A stretch of DNA of 35,716 bases from an uncultured Ruminococcus sp. (GTDB taxonomy: Bacteria > Bacillota > Clostridia > Oscillospirales > Ruminococcaceae). A program made the translations under genes and the position numbers. Shown one piece after another: positions 16,829-24,860 of the stretch. The stretch lies in the NCBI GenBank assembly GCA_944386525.1, contig CALXBL010000011.1, positions 1 to 35,716 on the forward strand, given 5' to 3'. The stretch's first letter is position 1; every line of letters begins with the position of its first letter. The notes below the pieces were generated by a model, which was not told the DNA's origin, made no database searches, and saw only the letters and a program-made list of their open reading frames with translations.

Positions 16829-17004
16829 TATCTGTACTGGTTCGTCTCGGATTTGTATGTAAAGCCTGCTTCTTTAAGCTTTTGCTCCAGCTCCTCCCTG
16901 TCTATGGAAAGAGCCTTGCAAAGCTCCTCCGGTGAGGAATACTCATCCCTTAACTTTGTATTTACAAAACTCATAAGCATTACCGGATCGTTGGGTATAT
17001 TCAT
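16828..17004 (-). CDS. DUF4250 domain-containing small protein
   Basis: A 58-aa acidic protein, starting MNIPNDPVMLMSFVNTKL and ending ETNQYR, translated from ATG 17004 to TAG 16828. It resembles the DUF4250 family of tiny Clostridia proteins, whose members have the same N-terminal pattern (M-N-x-P-x-D-P-x-M-L) and a helix-turn-helix-like remainder (LCKALSIDREELEQKL). Function is unknown. AAAGGA lies about 9 bp upstream and a consensus promoter lies behind it, so it is a real expressed gene. It diverges from the DtxR-type regulator. Confidence 0.82.
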   Translation of the reverse strand: MNIPNDPVMLMSFVNTKLRDEYSSPEELCKALSIDREELEQKLKEAGFTYKSETNQYR

Positions 17005-17026
17005 TATATCACGTCCTTTCGGGAAC

Positions 17027-17055
17027 AGTATATCACAAATACCATTTTATGTCAA
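17027..17055 (-). promoter_or_regulatory. promoter of the DUF4250 gene
   Basis: TTGACA (17050-17055) and TATACT (17027-17032), spacer 17 bp, on the minus strand. Its -35 box is only 13 bp from that of the divergent promoter at 17069. Confidence 0.85.
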
Positions 17056-17068
17056 ACAAAAAAATATG

Positions 17069-17097
17069 TTGCAATCCGACTTAAAATATGTTATAAT
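17069..17097 (+). promoter_or_regulatory. promoter of the DtxR/MntR-type regulator
   Basis: TTGCAA (17069-17074) and TATAAT (17092-17097), spacer 17 bp. Start predicted near 17104, leaving a leader of about 28 nt. Confidence 0.8.
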
Positions 17098-17131
17098 GAA
17101 AGTGATGTACCACAAAAAAGGAGGTGCCTTA

Positions 17132-17509
17132 GTGAAGATAAAGGAATCGGCAGAAAATTATCTGGAAACTATCCACATACTCAATAAGCGTACAGGCGCA
17201 GTTCGTTCTATAGATATCGTAAATGAACTGGGCTACTCAAAGCCAAGTGTGAGCATTGCAATGAAGAACTTACGTGAAAACGGCTATGTTCTCGTTGACA
17301 AGGACGGCTACATAACTCTGACCGAACAGGGCAGGCAGATAGCTGAGACTATGTTCGAACGCCATACTGTTATTTCAAGCTGGCTGATGTATCTGGGTGT
17401 TACAAAACAAGTGGCTATTGATGACGCCTGCCGTATTGAACACGTTATAAGCGCAGAAAGCTTCGAGGCTCTTAAAAAACACGTGTACGAAAATAAAGAG
17501 CTTTTTTAA
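17132..17509 (+). CDS. DtxR/MntR family metal-dependent transcriptional regulator
   Basis: A 125-aa regulator. The N-terminal winged helix (about 1-65) contains ESAENYLETIHIL and the recognition segment GYSKPSVSIAMKNL. The metal-binding and dimerisation part follows (ERHTVISSWLMYLG and DDACRIEHVIS, with the Cys/Glu/His ligands typical of the family). It lacks the C-terminal SH3-like domain, so it is closer in size to MntR than to DtxR. The metal (Mn or Fe) and targets are not evident; no metal transporter is adjacent. The GTG start has AAGGAGG 7 bp upstream; frame continuing left to 16853 lies before the promoter and is not coding. Confidence 0.87.
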   Translation: MKIKESAENYLETIHILNKRTGAVRSIDIVNELGYSKPSVSIAMKNLRENGYVLVDKDGYITLTEQGRQIAETMFERHTVISSWLMYLGVTKQVAIDDACRIEHVISAESFEALKKHVYENKELF

Positions 17510-17525
17510 CAAGTATAGATCCAAG

Positions 17526-17557
17526 ACGTGCGGTTAAATTTACCGTGCGTTTTTTTG
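17526..17557 (+). terminator. terminator of the DtxR-type gene
   Basis: A 9-bp stem with two G-U pairs (ACGTGCGGT 17526-17534 with ACCGTGCGT 17542-17550) followed by seven T. Confidence 0.87.
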
Positions 17558-17566
17558 CTGTAAGAC

Positions 17567-17595
17567 TTGAAATATTCATACGGAAATGTTATAAT
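17567..17595 (+). promoter_or_regulatory. promoter of the metY-type gene
   Basis: TTGAAA (17567-17572) and TATAAT (17590-17595), spacer 17 bp. Start near 17602 leaves a leader of only about 26 nt, too short for a T-box or SAM riboswitch. Confidence 0.82.
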
Positions 17596-17627
17596 GAAGT
17601 CAGTCTGAAATAAAGGAGGCGTTTCTT

Positions 17628-18914
17628 TTGAAAGAAATCAGTTCAATTGCAAAAATCGAAACTAAATGTCTGCACGCAGGCTATAAACCCGAAAACGGCG
17701 GCCCAGGTACGATACCGATAGTGCAGAGTACAACCTATCGCTTTGATTCCACGGAACACGTAGCGGCGCTTTTTGATATGCCTACAGAATTCATGTATTC
17801 ACGTTTTGCTAACCCTACCTGCGACGCAGTTGAAAAAAAGATAGCTGCTCTTGAGGGAGGAACTGGCGCAATGCTCACCTCCAGCGGACAGGCTGCTTCT
17901 CTACTGTCTATACTCAATCTGTGCAGTGCAGGCGACAGCTTTGTTTCTACTACTACCATCTACGGCGGCACTGTAAATCTGTTCAGCGTTACCCTTAAAA
18001 AGCTGGGTATTGAATGCATCTGGGTAGATTCAGACGCTACCGACGAGGAAATAAAGGCAGCGTTTAAACCAAATACAAAGGCGCTCTTTGGCGAGACTAT
18101 CGCAAATCCTGCCCTCAATGTATTTGATATAGAGCGTTTTGCAGCTATTGCCCACGATATGAACGTTCCGCTCATTGTTGATAATACATTTGCTACTCCA
18201 TATCTGTGCAGACCCTTTGAATTCGGTGCTGATATCGTTATCCACTCAACCTCAAAGTACATGGACGGACACGCTGTACAGTGCGGCGGCGTTATCGTTG
18301 ACAGCGGTAACTTCGACTGGAATGCAAGCGGCAAGTTCCCGGATTTCACCGAGCCGGACGAAAGCTACCACGGCGTTGTCTATACTCGTGACTTCGGAAA
18401 TCTGGCGTATATCATAAAAGCAAGAATGCAGCTTATGCGTGACTTCGGCTGCTATCCGGCTGCTAATTCCGCATTCCTCCTAAATCTTGGTCTGGAGACA
18501 CTCCCAGTCCGTATGGAGCGTTATTGCTATAATGCTTCCAAAGTTGCCCAGTTCCTGACAGAATCCGACAAGATAAGCTTCGTAACATACCCCGGACTTC
18601 CCACCGATAAGAACTACGCTCTTGCTCAGAAATATCTGCCAAAGGGAACCAGCGGTGTTATCTCATTTTCAATAAAGGGCGGCAGACCAGCAGCAGTCCG
18701 CTTTATGGACGCTCTGGAACTGGCAAGCATCGAGGTGCACGTTGCGGATATACGCACCTGCGTACTCCACCCTGCATCTGCTACACATCGTCAGCTTACC
18801 GATGAGCAGCTTGTGGCAGCAGGTATTGATGGAGGACTTATCCGTCTGTCTGTAGGTTTGGAAAATGTCGAGGATATTATTGCCGACGTTAAGCAGGCTC
18901 TTGAAAAAGTTTGA
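17628..18914 (+). CDS. metY: O-acetylhomoserine sulfhydrylase (aminocarboxypropyltransferase)
   Basis: A 428-aa Cys/Met-metabolism PLP enzyme that makes homocysteine from O-acetylhomoserine and sulfide. The PLP lysine is in HSTSKYMDGH near residue 210. Other family segments are SRFANPTCDAVEKKIAALEGG, SSGQAASLLS, IVDNTFATPYLCRP and the C-terminal RLSVGLENVEDIIAD. The length (about 430) favours MetY over the shorter MetB/MetC (about 380). The start is TTG with GGAGG 8 bp upstream. It is monocistronic between two terminators. Hom at 9092-10318 would feed its pathway; no acetyltransferase (metA/metX) is in the window. Confidence 0.93.
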   Translation: MKEISSIAKIETKCLHAGYKPENGGPGTIPIVQSTTYRFDSTEHVAALFDMPTEFMYSRFANPTCDAVEKKIAALEGGTGAMLTSSGQAASLLSILNLCSAGDSFVSTTTIYGGTVNLFSVTLKKLGIECIWVDSDATDEEIKAAFKPNTKALFGETIANPALNVFDIERFAAIAHDMNVPLIVDNTFATPYLCRPFEFGADIVIHSTSKYMDGHAVQCGGVIVDSGNFDWNASGKFPDFTEPDESYHGVVYTRDFGNLAYIIKARMQLMRDFGCYPAANSAFLLNLGLETLPVRMERYCYNASKVAQFLTESDKISFVTYPGLPTDKNYALAQKYLPKGTSGVISFSIKGGRPAAVRFMDALELASIEVHVADIRTCVLHPASATHRQLTDEQLVAAGIDGGLIRLSVGLENVEDIIADVKQALEKV

Positions 18915-18944
18915 TAACACCTGATATCAGACAGAAAAATAAAC

Positions 18945-18975
18945 GGGGCGGGCAATGCCCGCCTTGTATTTTGCA
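18945..18975 (+). terminator. terminator of metY
   Basis: A 7-bp GC-only stem (GGCGGGC 18947-18953 with GCCCGCC 18957-18963), triloop AAT, then TTGTATTTT. Confidence 0.8.
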
Positions 18976-18999
18976 TGAAAAAGAAAGGATTCAGGATAT

Positions 19000-20661
19000 A
19001 TGCACAACTCCAAAAAAAGAAAAGGCAGATTCTCTGCCATGTCGGATGAAGCGTTCAGAATTATAATATCCCACATGAATCACAGGGCACTAAACGTAGA
19101 GCGTGACAGAAATGTTATCATAACCTGTGACCTTATCCTGGAGGAGGATACCTCCACTCAGGACGAATTCCAGCTGTTCAAATATATGTGCAGCCTGGAA
19201 AACTGCTGCTTTGAGCCGTATTACATCATGAATGAGCATTCCCCTGAATTCCAGCAGATAAAAGCTCAGTACGGCAGCAGGATAATACCATATTGCAGAG
19301 AAAAACACCGGAGTTTTGCGCTTAAACTCAATAAGCTCCTTAAAAGAACGAAATTCATATGCAGTGGTTTTCAGGTAATGCACGCTCTTGGCATAGGCAT
19401 CACCGACGCTGTAAAGAAAAGTCCATATGTCTATGCCATATTCACACAACACGGCGTAAACTTCTTCAAGGATAACTTTATTTCCCAATCGGCATACAGC
19501 TCATTCATTTTTGACAAGATAATGATAAGCAACGAGTTTGAGAAAAAACTCTTTATGGAAAGAGGCTGCTATGAGGAAAAGAATCTTATCAAAAACGGAC
19601 TTTTCCGTTGGGATCTTCTTAAAGCTGAGGGAGCACATTCAGAAAAAAGCATCTTTATATACTTCACTCACAGACGTTATCTCAAGAGCATGAAAAATGT
19701 TCAGGATTCTGTATATGTAAAGTCCATTGCAGGACTGCTGAGCGACCCCCGTTTCACAAGACTCGTAAAGGAACAAGGCTACACTCTTAAAGTTGCCCTT
19801 CATCATACGGTATTGTCAGTATGCGGAAAAGAGCTCCTTGACGGCATACATATACTGGAGGACGCTGAAATAGCTGCTGCCAAACGTGATTCAGCCATAC
19901 TAATAACCGACTACTCCTCAATGTGCTTTGAGATGTGGTTCCAGCATAAACCAGTCATCTTCTTCAATATAGCAGACAGAGAGGACTGCGAGACATACGG
20001 TCATAAAACAGACCTGCCGCTGCCATATGCCGGCAAGGAGGATTACATTTTCAACGTGGCTGAAACTCCTGCTCAGTGTATTGATATGCTGGAAAGCTAC
20101 ATAAAATCGGGCTTTAAGTTCACCAGCGACGACAAGGTGAAGCGTGACAAATTCTTCTACTACAACTCGGGATTCTGTGAGAGGTTTTATAATTATCTGG
20201 CTGAAAATAAAAACTCACAAAAAGATATGTACCACATAGGCTACGGTGAGACTATCAGCTTTTCAAATCATTCCGATATTTACACCGAAGGCGTACACTT
20301 CCCGGACAGCGAGGGCAGGTGGATAGTCTGCAAAAAAGCCAAACTTATGTTAAATGTTCCTCAGTCTCAGAAAGAATTGGAAATAAATATCAAGGGTCTG
20401 CCTCATCCGAAGAGCAGCATATGCGGCATAAGGCTTGGCTTTAATGTAAACGGACGCTTCATCTGCACTAAAGATCTTAACGAACCAAAGCTTACTGAAA
20501 TAATTCTGACCGTGCCTGCCGGAACTGTAGGCGCTGACGGAAAACTCATTATAGATATAACCGCCGGAAATATAAACAATAAAAAGGAAATCGTTGAGGG
20601 CATAAACACTCAGAGCAGACTTTCACTCAAGCTCACGGAGCTTACAATAAACCAAAAATAA
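19000..20661 (+). CDS. CDP-glycerol glycerophosphotransferase family protein (TagB/TagF-like) with C-terminal beta-sandwich
   Basis: A 553-aa protein. Residues about 40-400 form a GT-B-like glycerophosphotransferase of the TagB/TagF type, with TQHGVNFFKDN near residue 150 and the signature ITDYSSMCFEMWFQHKPVIFF near residue 305. Such enzymes transfer glycerol-phosphate or similar polyol-phosphates to wall teichoic acids or capsules at the inner membrane face. Residues about 405-553 are an extra domain (DSEGRWIVCKKAKLML, FNVNGRF, TVPAGTVGADGKL) resembling a beta-sandwich often appended to surface-polysaccharide glycosyltransferases. No other wall-polymer genes are nearby. Start ATG has AAAGGA about 14 bp upstream; a closer AGGAT is an alternative. 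Confidence 0.85.
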   Translation: MHNSKKRKGRFSAMSDEAFRIIISHMNHRALNVERDRNVIITCDLILEEDTSTQDEFQLFKYMCSLENCCFEPYYIMNEHSPEFQQIKAQYGSRIIPYCREKHRSFALKLNKLLKRTKFICSGFQVMHALGIGITDAVKKSPYVYAIFTQHGVNFFKDNFISQSAYSSFIFDKIMISNEFEKKLFMERGCYEEKNLIKNGLFRWDLLKAEGAHSEKSIFIYFTHRRYLKSMKNVQDSVYVKSIAGLLSDPRFTRLVKEQGYTLKVALHHTVLSVCGKELLDGIHILEDAEIAAAKRDSAILITDYSSMCFEMWFQHKPVIFFNIADREDCETYGHKTDLPLPYAGKEDYIFNVAETPAQCIDMLESYIKSGFKFTSDDKVKRDKFFYYNSGFCERFYNYLAENKNSQKDMYHIGYGETISFSNHSDIYTEGVHFPDSEGRWIVCKKAKLMLNVPQSQKELEINIKGLPHPKSSICGIRLGFNVNGRFICTKDLNEPKLTEIILTVPAGTVGADGKLIIDITAGNINNKKEIVEGINTQSRLSLKLTELTINQK

Positions 20662-20667
20662 ATATGC

Positions 20668-20710
20668 ACAAACGTCCTGCCGAATTGCCAGCAGGACGTT
20701 TGTTTTATTA
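20668..20710. terminator. bidirectional terminator between the glycerophosphotransferase and mtnN
   Basis: A 13-bp perfect stem (ACAAACGTCCTGC 20668-20680 with GCAGGACGTTTGT 20691-20703) followed by TTTATT on plus. It is shared by two convergent genes. Confidence 0.88.
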
Positions 20711-20713
20711 TAA

Positions 20714-21394
20714 TCAGAATCGCTTAACCATCTCAATCACAACATCAGCTACACGCTTCGCAGCAATCTTTTCAAACTGGTCAAAGGACATTGCGCCCTC
20801 GTCGTCTGCGTTGTCAGAGATGCAGCGTACGCTTACATACGGCACATTATTCAGATAACAGCAATGACCTACTGCGGAGCTTTCCATATCCACCGCATAG
20901 GGCGTGAGCTTTTCCTGGATAGACTGCTTTACTCCGCTGTCGGATATAAACGCCTCGCCGGAAACTATCCTGCCGTAGAAATGCTTTATATCAAAGCTGT
21001 CACAACACTCAGCCGCAAGCTTCATCAGTTCCTCGTCAGACTTATATATCCCACAATATGGCGGATAGTCCACAAGGAAATGAAGATCAAGGTCGTGAGG
21101 GCACACCTCTGAGGAAATTACAATATCGCATACCTTTACGTCTCTGTTCATTCCACCGGCAATACCCGCATTCAGAACCGCATCCGGCTCAAATGTATCA
21201 ATAAGCGCCTGGGCACATACTGCCGCATTAACTTTTGCAATACCGCTGCAGACATGTATCACCTCGGTTTCCTCGGATATCTTGTTTACATAGTAATCAA
21301 AGCCTGCTTTTTTTACTATACGTGAATCAGGCAGCGCCGCTCTTATATCTACAAGCTCCGAGGGCATTGCACCGATTATGCCTATTTTCTTCAT
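20714..21394 (-). CDS. mtnN: 5'-methylthioadenosine/S-adenosylhomocysteine nucleosidase
   Basis: A 226-aa nucleosidase that cleaves adenine from MTA and SAH, recycling by-products of SAM metabolism. It starts with IGIIGAMPSELVDIRAAL, has NAGIAGGMNRDVKVCDIVIS near residue 75 and AVDMESSAVGHCCY (the ribose-binding Met-Glu) near residue 170, with the catalytic aspartate in CISDNADDEG. The SD GGAGG overlaps the stop codon of the upstream GH2 gene (TAAGGAGG) and the gap is only 11 bp, so the two are translationally coupled. The functional reason for pairing with a glycosidase is not evident. Confidence 0.95.
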   Translation of the reverse strand: MKKIGIIGAMPSELVDIRAALPDSRIVKKAGFDYYVNKISEETEVIHVCSGIAKVNAAVCAQALIDTFEPDAVLNAGIAGGMNRDVKVCDIVISSEVCPHDLDLHFLVDYPPYCGIYKSDEELMKLAAECCDSFDIKHFYGRIVSGEAFISDSGVKQSIQEKLTPYAVDMESSAVGHCCYLNNVPYVSVRCISDNADDEGAMSFDQFEKIAAKRVADVVIEMVKRF

Positions 21395-21405
21395 GTGTAG
21401 CCTCC

Positions 21406-24201
21406 TTATCCGAACAGCTTATCAAGCTGCTCTATGCTTATTTCTGTTTCGGGTGAAAAATCTTCCGAATTTACATACTTCATCAAACCAACAGCAAACT
21501 GTTTTACTTCTGTGCGCTCCATTATTTTGCTCAAACGGCTTGTGCACACAAGAAGTTTGCCGCCGCCCATTTTTGCCTCAAATATGATACCAAGGCGGTG
21601 ATTTCGGTCGAAGTTGTCTATCATCTGTACTATGGGACGATACCCTGCCGGCATATGGTCAAGCACCGCACAGTCTGCATTTGTCACGATATCGTACCAC
21701 TGAGGCGTGCTGTAGTTTTCGCTGAGGAAGCCCTCAAGTGCAGGGTGTCCCTGATCAATGCAAAGACCCATCGTACCCACAGGGCGAGGCTTTTTCATCC
21801 AATCGGATATATCTCTGAACATAGGATAGCACCAGAATTCAGTACAGTAAAATCCCTGGATAGCGTCCTTTACCTCATTAGGCATAAAGAGCACCTTGCC
21901 GCCCTTGCTAAGAGCATCAAGCGCCTCAGCGTAGTTGCTTGTTACGGTAACGCTTTCTGATCTCATTTCGGGTGCATCCTGCTTTGGATAGAGATACAGA
22001 TCATATGCGTTGCATATCTCAGTATCAGTTACCGACAGTATAAGATGCAGTCTCTGGACACACTTCACATCCGGCAGCTTTACTTCTATACTGCCGATAG
22101 CTGTAAGACCTATATTTTCAGCCGGAATGCTGAAAATTCCACTGCCAAGCTCCGTGCCTTTTTCGGAAAGAAGTACCCATGATGCCTCTGCACCTGTGAG
22201 ATGCTCCGTACCATAACGTCTCATTGCAATATCAGCAGTAAAGCTTTCTCCGCCGGTAAGGACGTACTCATCAAACTGAGCAAGTATAACACCATCGGAA
22301 CAGAACATTCTCCACTCCTCAGGAGAAATGAGTCCCTTACTGTCCATAAATGCATCAAGCATTCCCACAAGAGCCGTACCCTGTCCGCTGAAATCCTGTA
22401 GATCGAGTATCTGGAAACCTGCTACATATTCTGAGCGCATAGCTGCCTCCAGTTCCTCCTTATAGCAGGCTGCTGAAAGAAGTCCTGAGCAGCGGAAGAA
22501 ATCCTCCGCCTGGGAGAGCATTCCCTTTTCAGCAAGACGCTCACGAAAAACCTCAAAGTTGCGTGCTTTGAGAGTGCCTGTGTACTTTTCTATCTCATTG
22601 AAATTGGGATATACGGCAAACTGTCCTATCTCGTGAGTTACAACAGGAATGGACGGAATAAGTCCGTTTGTGCCGCCGTTTACCTGCACCTTTTTAACGC
22701 CTGTACCGTACTGTATCTCGATCTCATTTACGCTGTCTGCGCCGCTGTTCTCAGCAGCCTCGGGGAGTATTATGCTGTCGTAGCATTTTCTTGTACCAGG
22801 ACGATCAGTCTGGATATGTCCAAGCGGTGCGTCGCACATTCCGTAAGAGCCACGGATAAGACGATTCTTACTGAGTCTTACGCCTACAAAGAAATCATCC
22901 TCAGGGAGTATATTGGGAAAATGCTGGAAGTTGTTGCAGCCCTGTGTATATAGGTGACGCTTGTCAACTGCCTTATAGCCACGTATTATCTCACCCATAC
23001 GCTCGCCGCTGCCCCAAAGCTCATTACCAAGGGAAAACATTGTAAACGACGGATGATTCCCGAATGTTTTCAGCATCTTGAAACCTAAATCTATAAGGTA
23101 CTGCTGCTCCTCGGCATTATGATTTTCATCGTCCTCAGCTGTAAGCGTACCCCAGAAAGGCAGCTCAGGCTCCATATATATACCCAGAATATCTGCCGCC
23201 ATAAATGCAGCCTCAGGCGGACAGCAGGTATGGAAACGGTAATGGTTTATGCCATAATCCTTTGCAATGGAGAGTATGCGCAGCCACTCGTTTGTATCGG
23301 TAGGTGCATATCCTGTAAGCGGAAAAATAAGACCGTCGTGCTTTCCTCTGAGCATAGTTTTCTGTCCGTTTATGGTGAACTCATGACCCTCTGCCCTCAG
23401 CTGTCTGAGACCGAAGCTTACTAAAGATACATCGCTGTCATTTACTTTCAGCAAGATATTGTAGATAGCCGGTGAATATTCGCTCCAGAGGAACACCTCA
23501 TCTCCCAGCGGTATCTGAACAGTCACCTGACCGTTTTCATCAGCAAATATTTCCTGTGAAAATGCAGGTATCTCATGCTGTCCGTCGCCATTCATCTTCA
23601 TACCCTCGCCCTGAGCACTTAGCATGGCATGCTGTGCGCCATGGAGCTTCATTGTAAGGGTAACACTCTTGCTTTCAATATCGGGATACGCCTGTATATC
23701 TGAAACAAAAACATCGTCGAAAACTTCAAGCTTTATCTCGCCGGTGATGCCGTTCCAATTTGACTGTGTATCAGGTGATGTGAGATGTCCGCCCTTTGTG
23801 GGATAGTCGGTATTCTTAACGCAGATAACTATCTCAATAAGCGGCTTTTTCACAAGCTCCGTTATATCGTAGACATGAGGTGTACAAAGGCTGTCCTCAC
23901 TGCCTGCATATTCACCATTTATCCAGAGTTGTGTAAGTCTTGTGCGTTCAAGGGTGAGCCTTATCGGCTTGCCAACGTAATCCGGATCTATGTAGATTTT
24001 TTTCCTGAACCATGCCTGTCCCTCAAAGGCATATTCATCGGTGAGAAAGCCTGTCTCACGCTTACTATTGAAGTTGCCCTTTTTAGCCAGAGATGTAGTT
24101 CCCGGCAAACTCATGGTATCGTCAAAAGCCGCAGGACATCCGCTCTTCATCTGAGCTATGGACAGATCCCACACTCCCGACAGGTTGTACATATTTATCA
24201 T
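21406..24201 (-). CDS. glycoside hydrolase family 2 protein (beta-galactosidase/beta-glucuronidase type)
   Basis: A 931-aa GH2 enzyme without a signal peptide, so probably cytoplasmic. The order is an N-terminal jelly-roll sugar-binding domain (about 1-180, SGVWDLS and ERTRLTQLWINGEYAG), an immunoglobulin-like domain (about 185-280), then a TIM barrel (about 285-600). The predicted acid/base is the Glu of GNELWG near residue 394 and the nucleophile the Glu of VTHEIGQF near residue 524. About 330 further residues follow, including a segment with KMGGGKLLVCTS near the end. The substrate cannot be fixed; beta-galactoside, glucuronide or arabinoside are all possible. It has its own promoter and is coupled to mtnN. 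Confidence 0.92.
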   Translation of the reverse strand: MINMYNLSGVWDLSIAQMKSGCPAAFDDTMSLPGTTSLAKKGNFNSKRETGFLTDEYAFEGQAWFRKKIYIDPDYVGKPIRLTLERTRLTQLWINGEYAGSEDSLCTPHVYDITELVKKPLIEIVICVKNTDYPTKGGHLTSPDTQSNWNGITGEIKLEVFDDVFVSDIQAYPDIESKSVTLTMKLHGAQHAMLSAQGEGMKMNGDGQHEIPAFSQEIFADENGQVTVQIPLGDEVFLWSEYSPAIYNILLKVNDSDVSLVSFGLRQLRAEGHEFTINGQKTMLRGKHDGLIFPLTGYAPTDTNEWLRILSIAKDYGINHYRFHTCCPPEAAFMAADILGIYMEPELPFWGTLTAEDDENHNAEEQQYLIDLGFKMLKTFGNHPSFTMFSLGNELWGSGERMGEIIRGYKAVDKRHLYTQGCNNFQHFPNILPEDDFFVGVRLSKNRLIRGSYGMCDAPLGHIQTDRPGTRKCYDSIILPEAAENSGADSVNEIEIQYGTGVKKVQVNGGTNGLIPSIPVVTHEIGQFAVYPNFNEIEKYTGTLKARNFEVFRERLAEKGMLSQAEDFFRCSGLLSAACYKEELEAAMRSEYVAGFQILDLQDFSGQGTALVGMLDAFMDSKGLISPEEWRMFCSDGVILAQFDEYVLTGGESFTADIAMRRYGTEHLTGAEASWVLLSEKGTELGSGIFSIPAENIGLTAIGSIEVKLPDVKCVQRLHLILSVTDTEICNAYDLYLYPKQDAPEMRSESVTVTSNYAEALDALSKGGKVLFMPNEVKDAIQGFYCTEFWCYPMFRDISDWMKKPRPVGTMGLCIDQGHPALEGFLSENYSTPQWYDIVTNADCAVLDHMPAGYRPIVQMIDNFDRNHRLGIIFEAKMGGGKLLVCTSRLSKIMERTEVKQFAVGLMKYVNSEDFSPETEISIEQLDKLFG

Positions 24202-24250
24202 GATATTCTTTTCCTTTCCTCAAAAGCCGTAGAGCCTTTATTATACTCTT

Positions 24251-24279
24251 ATTATAAACGCTGAGCCAAAATAAATCAA
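24251..24279 (-). promoter_or_regulatory. promoter of the GH2-mtnN operon
   Basis: TTGATT (24274-24279) and TATAAT (24251-24256), spacer 17 bp, on the minus strand, about 50 bp from the GH2 start. Confidence 0.8.
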
Positions 24280-24362
24280 TAGCAAGAAGTAAATTCTGTT
24301 ATTTTTTGGGAGCAAGTTAGCACAGTTGTCAATATATCACGCAATTTCGCCAGATACGCCCC

Positions 24363-24415
24363 AAAAAATTTTTTTGAAAAAAGGGGTTGACAAACGGCTT
24401 GAAATAGTGTATAAT
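24363..24415 (+). promoter_or_regulatory. strong promoter of the tRNA array with A/T tract upstream
   Basis: TTGACA (24387-24392) and TATAAT (24410-24415), spacer 17 bp. The stretch just upstream (24363-24382) consists of alternating A- and T-tracts, resembling an UP element for the RNA polymerase alpha subunit. The remaining bases 24280-24362 hold no gene I can see. Confidence 0.87.
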
Positions 24416-24463
24416 AATTCTTGTCGCTGAATGATACAGCGATAAACAAAAAATGGATCTGAT

Positions 24464-24539
24464 GGAAGTTTAGCTCAGCTGGGAGAGCATCTGCCTTACA
24501 AGCAGAGGGTCACAGGTTCGAGCCCTGTAACTTCCACCA
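24464..24539 (+). tRNA. tRNA-Val(TAC)
   Basis: Acceptor GGAAGTT/AACTTCC, anticodon loop CTTACAA (TAC), T-loop GTTCGAGCC, discriminator A and encoded CCA. First gene of a four-tRNA array. Confidence 0.96.
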
Positions 24540-24542
24540 TCT

Positions 24543-24619
24543 GGTCTGGTAGTTCAGTTGGTTAGAACGCTGCCCTGTCACGGCAGAGGTCGTGGGTTCG
24601 AATCCCATCCAGATCGCCA
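24543..24619 (+). tRNA. tRNA-Asp(GTC)
   Basis: Acceptor GGTCTGG/CCAGATC, anticodon loop CTGTCAC (GTC), T-loop GTTCGAATC, discriminator G, encoded CCA. Only 3 bp after tRNA-Val. Confidence 0.96.
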
Positions 24620-24626
24620 TTTTTTT

Positions 24627-24702
24627 GCGGATTTAGCTCATCTGGTAGAGCGCCACCTTGCCAAGGTGGAGGTAGCGAGTTCGAGCCTCGTAATCCGCTC
24701 CA
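24627..24702 (+). tRNA. tRNA-Gly(GCC)
   Basis: Acceptor GCGGATT/AATCCGC, anticodon loop TTGCCAA (GCC), T-loop GTTCGAGCC, discriminator T, encoded CCA. Seven bases after tRNA-Asp; the short T-run between them lacks a stem. Confidence 0.96.
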
Positions 24703-24704
24703 AT

Positions 24705-24778
24705 GGCGCTATAGCCAAGTGGTAAGGCGTGGGTCTGCAACACCCTGATCCCCAGTTCAAATCTGGGTGGCGCCTCCA
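24705..24778 (+). tRNA. tRNA-Cys(GCA)
   Basis: Acceptor GGCGCTA/TGGCGCC, anticodon loop CTGCAAC (GCA), T-loop GTTCAAATC, discriminator T, encoded CCA. Last gene of the array, 2 bp after tRNA-Gly. Confidence 0.96.
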
Positions 24779-24808
24779 AAGCTCCATACTTCAGTATGGA
24801 GCTTTTTT
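24779..24808 (+). terminator. terminator of the tRNA array
   Basis: A 9-bp core stem (GCTCCATAC 24781-24789 with GTATGGAGC 24794-24802), tetraloop TTCA, then six T. It begins directly after the CCA of tRNA-Cys. Confidence 0.92.
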
Positions 24809-24821
24809 CTTTTACAAGCAC

Positions 24822-24860
24822 AAAGACTGCTGCGCCTTCCGGTACAGCAGTCTTTTTTCT
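24822..24860. terminator. second hairpin between the tRNA array and the SdpI-like gene
   Basis: An 11-bp stem (AAAGACTGCTG 24822-24832 with CAGCAGTCTTT 24845-24855), T-run on plus, weaker T-run on minus. It serves as back-up for the tRNA array and probably ends the convergent SdpI-like transcript. Confidence 0.8.

Noticed and set aside
16853..17131. N-terminal extension of the DtxR/MntR-type regulator
   Set aside because: The open frame runs opposite to the DUF4250 gene and crosses two promoters; the GTG at 17132 has an ideal ribosome site.
24633..24821. Open frame across tRNA-Gly and tRNA-Cys on the minus strand
   Set aside because: It is made entirely of tRNA and terminator sequence with no ribosome site.
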